A stretch of 64,000 bases of DNA from Acanthosepion lycidas (taxonomy: Eukaryota; Mollusca; Cephalopoda; Sepiida; Sepiidae): NCBI GenBank assembly GCA_963932145.1, contig CAWVQA010000098.1, positions 186,001 to 250,000 of the forward strand. The letters run 5' to 3'. Below are positions 55,055 through 64,000 of the stretch, piece after piece (the stretch's first letter is position 1; every line of letters starts with the position of its first letter). Made by a program: the position numbers and the translations under genes. The notes under the pieces were generated by a model. That model saw nothing but the letters and a program-made list of their open reading frames with translations. It did no database searches and was not told the origin of the DNA.

Positions 55055-58000
55055 TGAAATCAATCAAAACTTATTGATTTTAACTAGTTTCACAAGTTTT
55101 GACAAAGTTTTATTTAAGATTTTATGTTTTACACAACTTTTAATTATATAGCGGTTTACATGCAAAATCTAGCTTTTTTCACTACTTTTTAACGCTAGTT
55201 TGTAAATATCAATAACTGTTTGAAAACATTAAAAAAACAATGAAATTATTGAAAATCGATATGAAATCAATCAAAACTTATTGATTTTAACTAGTTTCAC
55301 AAGTTGTGACAAAGTTTTATTTAAGATTTTATGTTTTACACAACTTTTAATTACATAGCGATTAACATGCAAAATCTAGCTTTTTTCACTACTTTTTAAC
55401 GCTAGTTTGTAAATATCAATAACTGTTTGAAAACATTAGAAAAACAATGAAATTATTGAAAATCGATATGAAATCAATCAAAACTTATTGATTTTAACTA
55501 GTTTCACAAGTTTTGACAAAGTTTTATTTAAGATTTTATGTTTTACACAACTTTTAATTACATAGCGATTTACATGCAAAATCTAGCTTTTTTCACTACT
55601 TTTTAACGCTAGTTTGTAAATATCAATAACTGTTTGAAAACATTAGAAAAACAATGAAATTATTGAAAATCGATATGAAATCAATCAAAACTTATTGATT
55701 TTAACTAGTTTCACAAGTTGTGACAAAGTTTTATTTAAGATTTTATGTTTTACACAACTTTTAATTACATAGCGATTTACATGCAAAATCTAGCATTTTT
55801 CACTACTTTTTAACGCTAGTTTGTAAATATCAATAACGGTTTGAAAACATTAGAAAAACAATGAAATTATGGAAAATCGATATGAAATCAATCAAAACTT
55901 ATTGATTTTAACTAGTTTCACAAGTTTTGACAAAGTTTTATTTAAGATTTTATGTTTTACACAACTTTTAATTACATAGCGATTTACATGCAAAATCTAG
56001 CTTTTTTCACTACTTTTTAACGTTAGTTTGTAAATATCAATAACTGTTTGAAAACATTAGAAAAACAATGAAATTATTGAAAATCGATATGAAATCAATC
56101 AAAACTTATTGATTTTAACTAGTTTCACAAGTTTTGACAAAGTTTTATTTAAGATTTCATGTTTTACACAACTTTTAATTACATCGCGATTTACATGCAA
56201 AATCTAGCTTTTTTCACTACTTTTTAACGCTAGTTTGTAAATATCAATAACTGTTTGAAAACATTAGAAAAACAATGAAATTATTGAAAATCGATATGAA
56301 ATCAATCAAAACTTATTGATTTTAACTAGTTTCACAAGTTTTGACAAAGTTTTATTTAAGATTTTATGTTTTACACAACTTTTAATTACATAGCGATTTA
56401 CATGCAAAATCTAGCATTTTTCACTACTTTTTAACGCTAGTTTGTAAGTATCAATAACTGTTTGAAAACATTAGAAAAACAATGAAATTATTGAAAATCG
56501 ATATGAAATCAATCAAAACTTATTGATTTTAACTAGTTTCACAAGTTTTGACAAAGTTTTATTTAAGATTTTATGTTTTACACAACTTTTAATTACATAG
56601 CGATTTACATGCAAAATCTAGCTTTTTTCACTACTTTTTAACGTTAGTTTGTAAATATCAATAACTGTTTGAAAACATTAGAAAAACAATGAAATTATTG
56701 AAAATCGATATGAAATCAATCAAAACTTATTGATTTTAACTAGTTTCACAAGTTTTGACAAAGTTTTATTTAAGATTTTATGTTTTACACAACTTTTAAT
56801 TACATAGCGATTTACATGCAAAATCTAGCATTTTTCACTACTTTTTAACGCTAGTTTGTAAGTATCAATAACTGTTTGAAAACATTAGAAAAACAATGAA
56901 ATTATTGAAAATCGATATGAAATCAATCAAAACTTATTGATTTTAACTAGTTTCACAAGTTTTGACAAAGTTTTATTTAAGATTTTATGTTTTACACAAC
57001 TTTTAATTACATAGCGATTTACATGCAAAATCTAGCTTTTTTCACTACTTTTTAACGTTAGTTTGTAAATATCAATAACTGTTTGAAAACATTAGAAAAA
57101 CAATGAAATTATTGAAAATCGATATGAAATCAATCAAAACTTATTGATTTTAACTAGTTTCACAAGTTTTGACAAAGTTTTATTTAAGATTTTATGTTTT
57201 ACACAACTTTTAATTACATAGCGATTTACATGCAAAATCTAGCTTTTTTCACTACTTTTTAACGCTAGTTTGTAAATATCAATAACTGTTTGAAAACATT
57301 AAAAAAACAATGAAATTATTGAAAATCGATATGAAATCAATCAAAACTTATTGATTTTAACTAGTTTCACAAGTTTTGACAAAGTTTTATTTAAGATTTT
57401 ATGTTTTACACAACTTTTAATTACATAACGATTTACATGCAAAATCTAGCATTTTTCACTACTTTTTAACGCTAGTTTGTAAATATAAATAACTGTTTGA
57501 AAACATTAGAAAAACAATGAAATTATTGAAAATCGATATGAAATCAATCAAAACTTATTGATTTTAACTAGTTTCACAAGTTTTGACAAAGTTTTATTTA
57601 AGATTTTATGTTTTACACAACTTTTAATTACATAGCGATTTACATGCAAAATCTAGCTTTTTTCACTACTTTTTAACGTTAGTTTGTAAATATCAATAAC
57701 TGTTTGAAAACATTAGAAAAACAATGAAATTATTGAAAATCGATATGAAATCAATCAAAACTTATTGATTTTAACTAGTTTCACAAGTTTTGACAAAGTT
57801 TTATTTAAGATTTTATATTTTACACAACTTTTAATTACATAGCGATTTACATGCAAAATCTAGCTTTTTTCACTACTTTTTAACGCTAGTTTGTAAATAT
57901 CAATAACTGTTTGAAAACTTTAGAAAAACAATGAAATTATTGAAAATCGATATGAAATCAATCAAAACTTATTGATTTTAACTAGTTTCACAAGTTTTGA

Positions 58001-58159
58001 CAAAGTTTTATTTACGATTTTATGTTTTACACAACTTTTAATTACATAGCGATTTACATTCAAAATCTAGCATTTTTCACTACTTTTTAACGCTAGTTTG
58101 TAAATATCAATAACTGTTTGAAAACATTAGAAAAACAATGAAATTATTGAAAATCGATA
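55055..58159. repeat. 15-unit HOR (13-mer with G E doubled)
   Basis: Order A B C D E F G E G E H I E J K. The G unit with the rare GTAAGTAT mark occurs twice, at 56297 and 56711, so G E (414 bp) was tandemly duplicated after this copy separated from 8074-10764. The D unit at 55676 has lost the G108T mark. Confidence 0.92.
56297..57124. repeat. Two-unit tandem duplication G E G E
   Basis: A 414-bp pair (56297-56710 and 56711-57124). Both G copies share GTAAGTAT, a mark seen otherwise only at 9316. This is the smallest clear duplication step in the window and is absent from the matching place near 9316-9729. Confidence 0.9.
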
Positions 58160-59608
58160 TGAAATCAATCAAAACTTATTGATTTTAACTAGTTTCACAA
58201 GTTTTGACAAAGTTTTATTTAAGATTTTATGTTTTACACAACTTTTAATTATATAGCGGTTTACATGCAAAATCTAGCTTTTTTCACTACTTTTTAACGC
58301 TAGTTTGTAAATATCAATAACTGTTTGAAAACATTAAAAAAACAATGAAATTATTGAAAATCGATATGAAATCAATCAAAACTTATTGATTTTAACTAGT
58401 TTCACATGTTGTGACAAAGTTTTATTTAAGATTTTATGTTTTACACAACTTTTAATTACATAGCGATTAACATGCAAAATCTAGCTTTTTTCACTACTTT
58501 TTAACGCTAGTTTGTAAATATCAATAACTGTTTGAAAACTTTAGAAAAACAATGAAATTATTGAAAATCGATATGAAATCAATCAAAACTTATTGATTTT
58601 AACTAGTTTCACAAGTTTTGACAAAGTTTTATTTAAGATTTTATGTTTTACACAACTTTTAATTACATAGCGATTTACATGCAAAATCTAGCTTTTTTCA
58701 CTACTTTTTAACGCTAGTTTGTAAATATCAATAACTGTTTGAAAACATTAGAAAAACAATGAAATTATTGAAAATCGATATGAAATCAATCAAAACTTAT
58801 TGATTTTAACTAGTTTCACAAGTTTTGACAAAGTTTTATTTAAGATTTTATGTTTTACACAACTTTTAATTATATAGCGGTTTACATGCAAAATCTAGCT
58901 TTTTTCACTACTTTTTAACGCTAGTTTGTAAATATCAATAACTGTTTGAAAACATTAAAAAAACAATGAAATTATTGAAAATCGATATGAAATCAATCAA
59001 AACTTATTGATTTTAACTAGTTTCACAAGTTGTGACAAAGTTTTATTTAAGATTTTATGTTTTACACAACTTTTAATTACATAGCGATTAACATGCAAAA
59101 TCTAGCTTTTTTCACTACTTTTTAACGCTAGTTTGTAAATATCAATAACTGTTTGAAAACATTAGAAAAACAATGAAATTATTGAAAATCGATATGAAAT
59201 CAATCAAAACTTATTGATTTTAACTAGTTTCACAAGTTTTGACAAAGTTTTATTTAAGATTTTATGTTTTACACAACTTTTAATTACATAGCGATTTACA
59301 TGCAAAATCTAGCTTTTTTCATTACTTTTTAACGCTAGTTTGTAAATATCAATAACTGTTTGAAAACATGAGAAAAACAATGAAATTATTGAAAATCGAT
59401 ATGAAATCAATCAAAATTTATTGATTTTAACTAGTTTCACAAGTTTTGACAAAGTTTTATTTAAGATTTTATGTTTTACACAACTTTTAATTACATAGCG
59501 ATTTACATGCAAAATCTAGCTTTTTTCACTACTTTTTAACGTTAGTTTGTAAATATCAATAACTGTTTGAAAACATTAGAAAAACAATGAAATTATTGAA
59601 AATCGATA
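58160..59608. repeat. A B C A B N O string, second copy
   Basis: Partner of 10765-12213 with the same two rare marks. The B unit at 58367 has additionally gained A174T. Confidence 0.9.
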
Positions 59609-62600
59609 TGAAATCAATCAAAACTTATTGATTTTAACTAGTTTCACAAGTTTTGACAAAGTTTTATTTAAGATTTTATGTTTTACACAACTTTTAATTA
59701 CATAGCGATTTACATGCAAAATCTAGCTTTTTTCACTACTTTTTAACGTTAGTTTGTAAATATCAATAACTGTTTGAAAACATTAGAAAAACAATGAAAG
59801 TATTGAAAATCGATATGAAATCAATCAAAACTTATTGATTTTAACTAGTTTCACAAGTTTTGACAAAGTTTTATTTAAGATTTCATGTTTTACACAACTT
59901 TTAATTACATAGCGATTTACATGCAAAATCTAGCTTTTTTCACTACTTTTTAACGCTAGTTTGTAAATATCAATAACTGTTTGAAAACATTAGAAAAACA
60001 ATGAAATTATTGAAAATCGATATGAAATCAATCAAAACTTATTGATTTTAACTAGTTTCACAAGTTTTGACAAAGTTTTATTTAAGATTTTATGTTTTAC
60101 ACAACTTTTAATTACATAGCGATTTACATGCAAAATCTAGCATTTTTCACTACTTTTTAACGCTAGTTTGTAAATATCAATAACTGTTTGAAAAAATTAG
60201 AAAAACAATGAAATTATTGAAAATCGATATGAAATCAATCAAAACTTATTGATTTTAACTAGTTTCACAAGTTTTGACAAAGTTTTATTTAAGATTTTAT
60301 GTTTTACACAACTTTTAATTACATAGCGATTTACATGCAAAATCTAGCTTTTTTCACTACTTTTTAACGTTAGTTTGTAAATATCAATAACTGTTTGAAA
60401 ACATTAGAAAAACAATGAAATTATTGAAAATCGATATGAAATCAATCAAAACTTATTGATTTTAACTAGTTTCACAAGTTTTGACAAAGTTTTATTTAAG
60501 ATTTTATGTTTTACACAACTTTTAATTACATAGCGATTTACATGCAAAATCTAGCTTTTTTCACTACTTTTTAACGCTAGTTTGTAAATATCAATAACTG
60601 TTTGAAAACATTAAAAAAACAATGAAATTATTGAAAATCGATATGAAATCAATCAAAACTTATTGATTTTAACTAGTTTCACAAGTTTTGACAAAGTTTT
60701 ATTTACGATTTTATGTTTTACACAACTTTTAATTACATAGCGATTTACATTCAAAATCTAGCATTTTTCACTACTTTTTAACGCTAGTTTGTAAATATCA
60801 ATAACTGTTTGAAAACATTAGAAAAACAATGAAATTATTGAAAATCGATATGAAATCAATCAAAACTTATTGATTTTAACTAGTTTCACAAGTTTTGACA
60901 AAGTTTTATTTAAGATTTTATGTTTTACACAACTTTTAATTACATAGCGATTTACATGCAAAATCTAGCTTTTTTCACTACTTTTTAACGTTAGTTTGTA
61001 AATATCAATAACTGTTTGAAAACATTAGAAAAACAATGAAATTATTGAAAATCGATATGAAATCAATCAAAACTTATTGATTTTAACTAGTTTCACAAGT
61101 TTTGACAAAGTTTTATTTAAGATTTCATGTTTTACACAACTTTTAATTACATAGCGATTTACATGCAAAATCTAGCTTTTTTCACTACTTTTTAACGCTA
61201 GTTTGTAAATATCAATAACTGTTTGAAAACATTAGAAAAACAATGAAATTATTGAAAATCGATATGAAATCAATCAAAACTTATTGATTTTAACTAGTTT
61301 CACAAGTTTTGACAAAGTTTTATTTAAGATTTTATGTTTTACACAACTTTTAATTACATAGCGATTTACATGCAAAATCTAGCATTTTTCACTACTTTTT
61401 AACGCTAGTTTGTAAATATCAATAACTGTTTGAAAACATTAGAAAAACAATGAAATTATTGAAAATCGATATGAAATCAATCAAAACTTATTGATTTTAA
61501 CTAGTTTCACAAGTTTTGACAAAGTTTTATTTAAGATTTTATGTTTTACACAACTTTTAATTACATAGCGATTTACATGCAAAATCTAGCTTTTTTCACT
61601 ACTTTTTAACGTTAGTTTGTAAATATCAATAACTGTTTGAAAACATTAGAAAAACAATGAAATTATTGAAAATCGATATGAAATCAATCAAAACTTATTG
61701 ATTTTAACTAGTTTCACAAGTTTTGACAAAGTTTTATTTAAGATTTTATGTTTTACACAACTTTTAATTACATAGCGATTTACATGCAAAATCTAGCTTT
61801 TTTCACTACTTTTTAACGCTAGTTTGTAAATATCAATAACTGTTTGAAAACATTAAAAAAACAATGAAATTATTGAAAATCGATATGAAATCAATCAAAA
61901 CTTATTGATTTTAACTAGTTTCACAAGTTTTGACAAAGTTTTATTTACGATTTTATGTTTTACACAACTTTTAATTACATAGCGATTTACATTCAAAATC
62001 TAGCATTTTTCACTACTTTTTACCGCTAGTTTGTAAATATCAATAACTGTTTGAAAACATTAGAAAAACAATGAAATTATTGAAAATCGATATGAAATCA
62101 ATCAAAACTTATTGATTTTAACTAGTTTCACAAGTTTTGACAAAGTTTTATTTAAGATTTTATGTTTTACACAACTTTTAATTACATAGCGATTTACATG
62201 CAAAATCTAGCTTTTTTCACTACTTTTTAACGTTAGTTTGTAAATATCAATAACTGTTTGAAAACATTAGAAAAACAATGAAATTATTGAAAATCGATAT
62301 GAAATCAATCAAAACTTATTGATTTTAACTAGTTTCACAAGTTTTGACAAAGTTTTATTTAAGATTTCATGTTTTACACAACTTTTAATTACATAGCGAT
62401 TTACATGCAAAATCTAGCTTTTTTCACTACTTTTTAACGCTAGTTTGTAAATATCAATAACTGTTTGAAAACATTAGAAAAACAATGAAATTATTGAAAA
62501 TCGATATGAAATCAATCAAAACTTATTGATTTTAACTAGTTTCACAAGTTTTGACAAAGTTTTATTTAAGATTTTATGTTTTACACAACTTTTAATTACA

Positions 62601-63127
62601 TAGCGATTTACATGCAAAATCTAGCATTTTTCACTACTTTTTAACGCTAGTTTGTAAATATCAATAACTGTTTGAAAACATTAGAAAAACAATGAAATTA
62701 TTGAAAATCGATATGAAATCAATCAAAACTTATTGATTTTAACTAGTTTCACAAGTTTTGACAAAGTTTTATTTAAGATTTTATGTTTTACACAACTTTT
62801 AATTACATAACGATTTACATGCAAAATCTAGCCTTTTTCACTACTTTTTAACGCTAGTTTGTAAATATAAATAACTGTTTGAAAACATTAGAAAAACAAT
62901 GAAATTATTGAAAATCGATATGAAATCAATCAAAACTTATTGATTTTAACTAGTTTCACAAGTTTTGACAAAGTTTTATTTAAGATTTTATGTTTTACAC
63001 AACTTTTAATTACATAGCGATTTACATGCAAAATCTAGCTTTTTTCACTACTTTTTAACGTTAGTTTGTAAATATGAATAACTGTTTGAAAACATTAGAA
63101 AAACAATGAAATTATTGAAAATCGATA
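59609..63127. repeat. E F G E H K blocks, second copy
   Basis: E F G E H K (59609-60850), E F G E H K (60851-62092) and E F G I E (62093-63127), partner of 12214-15732. Private changes are T192G in the E unit at 59609, C173A in the G unit at 60023 and A138C in the K unit at 61886. The 10-unit duplication that follows in the first copy is absent. Confidence 0.9.
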
Positions 63128-64000
63128 TGAAATCAAACAAAACTTATTGATTTTAACTAGTTTCACAAGTTTTGACAAAGTTTTATTTAAGATTTTATGT
63201 TTTACACAACTTTTAATTACATAGCGATTTACATGCAAAATCTAGCTTTTTTCACTACTTTTTAACGCTAGTTTGTAAATATCAATAACTGTTTGAAAAC
63301 ATTAGAAAAACAATGAAATTATTGAAAATCGATATGAAATCAATCAAAACTTATTGATTTTAACTAGTTTCACAAGTTTTGACAAAGTTTTATTTAAGAT
63401 TTTATGTTTTACACAACTTTTAATTACATAGCGATTTAAATGCAAAATCTAGCTTTTTTCACTACTTTTTAACGCTAGTTTGTAAATATCAATAACTGTT
63501 TGAAAACATTAGAAAAACAATGAAATTATTGAAAATCGATATGAAATCAATCAAAACTTATTGATTTTAACTAGTTTCACAAGTTTTGACAAAGTTTTAT
63601 TTACGATTTTATGTTTTACACAACTTTTAATTACATAGCGATTTACATTCAAAATCTAGCATTTTTCACTACTTTTTAACGCTAGTTTGTAAATATCAAT
63701 AACTGTTTGAAAACATTAGAAAAACAATGAAATTATTGAAAATCGATATGAAATCAATCAAAACTTATTGATTTTAACTAGTTTCACAAGTTTTGACAAA
63801 GTTTTATTTAAGATTTTATGTTTTACACAACTTTTAATTACATAGCGATTTACATGCAAAATCTAGCTTTTTTCACTACTTTTTAACGCTAGTTTGTAAA
63901 TATCAATAACTGTTTGAAAACATTAGAAAAACAATGAAATTATTGAAAATCGATATGAAATCAATCAAAACTTATTGATTTTAACTAGTTTCACAAGTTT
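63128..64000. repeat. C C K C and partial unit at window end
   Basis: Units at 63128 (with T10A, which breaks one hairpin arm), 63335 (C105A, TTTAAATG), 63542 (K) and 63749 (C), then 45 bp of the next unit. C C K C matches 18631-19458, so the relation to the first part of the window may continue past the window end, with the stretch corresponding to J K A B (17803-18630) missing. Confidence 0.85.

Larger units (their letters stand above)
46775..63127. repeat. Second copy of window positions 1-15732 (79 units)
   Basis: These 79 units follow the class order of the first 76 units of the window. Rare marks are shared in matching units: D without T45G (622 and 47396), K with A174T (5383 and 52157), A96C in F (9109 and 56090), GTAAGTAT in G (9316 and 56297), A41T in B (10972 and 58367), CATTAC in N (11800 and 59195), T120C in I (15319 and 62714) and C156G in E (15526 and 62921). 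Differences are one extra K (54848), one extra G E pair (56711-57124) and about ten single substitutions noticed by eye. The copy is direct, not inverted. Confidence 0.92.
1..64000. repeat. Tandem array of a 207-bp AT-rich satellite
   Basis: The window is entirely head-to-tail copies of one 207-bp unit. Starts of the motif TGAAATCAAT fall at 1, 208, 415, 622 and so on to 63956. There are 309 full units and one partial unit of 45 bp. The only length changes I found are four 2-bp deletions, and these account exactly for the final phase. The consensus unit has 26 C and 21 G (about 22.7% G+C). No inverted unit, inserted element or unique spacer is present, so this entry also covers every stretch without a gene. 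Arrays of this size and uniformity are known from eukaryotic heterochromatin. The family is not one I recognise, and centromeric or other location is not shown by the sequence. Confidence 0.99.

Noticed and set aside
1-64000. CRISPR array
   Set aside because: Repeats are contiguous 207-bp units without unique spacers, and no cas genes are present.
1-64000. Protein-coding repeat, since 207 is divisible by three
   Set aside because: Forward frames have several stops per unit. The most open forward stretch is about 41 codons without ATG. The most open reverse frame has stops at unit positions 115 and 175 and no ATG; loss of one stop in N or R units lengthens it but adds no start.
1-64000. CENP-B box
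   Set aside because: No match to the mammalian core TTCG....A..CGGG; the three CpG sites of the unit lie in AGCGAT, AACGCT and ATCGAT.
1-64000. Transposable element or virus-derived insertion in the array
   Set aside because: Unit phase is unbroken except for the four 2-bp deletions, so nothing is inserted.
1-64000. Telomeric repeats or array edge
   Set aside because: No short telomere-type repeats and no decay of identity toward either end of the window.
1-64000. Assembly artefact as full explanation of the duplications
   Set aside because: The long copies differ by private substitutions and whole-unit gains or losses, which simple duplication of one contig would not produce. An artefact in the zero-divergence pairs cannot be excluded without reads.

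Overview
The whole window, from first base to last, is one tandem satellite DNA array. I see no gene, RNA gene, mobile element, CRISPR array or unique sequence anywhere in it. The repeat unit is 207 bp, about 23% G+C, and every copy runs head to tail in the same direction. Counting from position 1, there are 309 complete units and a 45-bp partial unit (63956-64000). The arithmetic closes exactly: 309 x 207 minus four 2-bp deletions equals 63955. A long, nearly identical array of this kind points to eukaryotic heterochromatin (pericentromeric, centromeric or subtelomeric). I do not recognise the family and cannot name the organism. CpG is not depleted in the unit, which weakly favours a lineage with little germline CpG methylation.

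Units differ at about 20 recurrent diagnostic positions, and by eye they fall into about 20 classes. Letters used here (positions are within the 207-bp unit starting TGAAATCAAT): A = C93T+A100G+G178A; B = T45G+T103A; C = consensus; D = G108T+T120A+T163G+T196G, usually with T45G; E = C141T; F = T69C; F' = T69C+T120A+C156A; G = T120A; H = G178A; I = G97A+T120A+C156A; J = G72A+A174T; K = A63C+G108T+T120A; L = T45G; M = T120A+C156A; N = T176G; O = C16T+C141T; P = A63C; Q = G97A; R = A, minus 2 bp near 70, plus A117T; S = A170G-region variant (TTTGAGAAC); T = T27G+T60G, with or without G178A. The class order is not random: the same strings of classes recur, so the array has a higher-order repeat (HOR) structure of variable length.

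Layout. 1-18216: 13-mer HORs (A B C D E F G E H I E J K), truncated variants, and then a run of 6- and 10-unit blocks built on E F G E H K. 18217-25045: a lower-order zone rich in consensus C units, leading into the P-Q-E-R-C-S-P-T string with the 205-bp unit. 25046-31669: an exact tandem pair of 16-unit blocks. 31670-37873: P-Q-E-R strings, then a tandem pair of 7-unit blocks with the 205-bp unit. 37046-44083: a tandem pair of 17-unit blocks. 42221-46774: a pair of 11-unit blocks. 46775-63127: a second copy of the first 15.7 kb of the window, with the same rare private substitutions and only three extra units. 63128-64000: C C K C and the partial unit.

The layers together suggest repeated unequal exchange or replication-based amplification at several scales: 207-bp unit, a faint 3-unit phase, 5- to 17-unit HORs, and a duplication of about 16 kb. 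The most notable observations are that large duplication, the multi-scale tandem pairs with essentially no divergence, the shared trimer phase, and A-tracts spaced near one helical turn within each unit.
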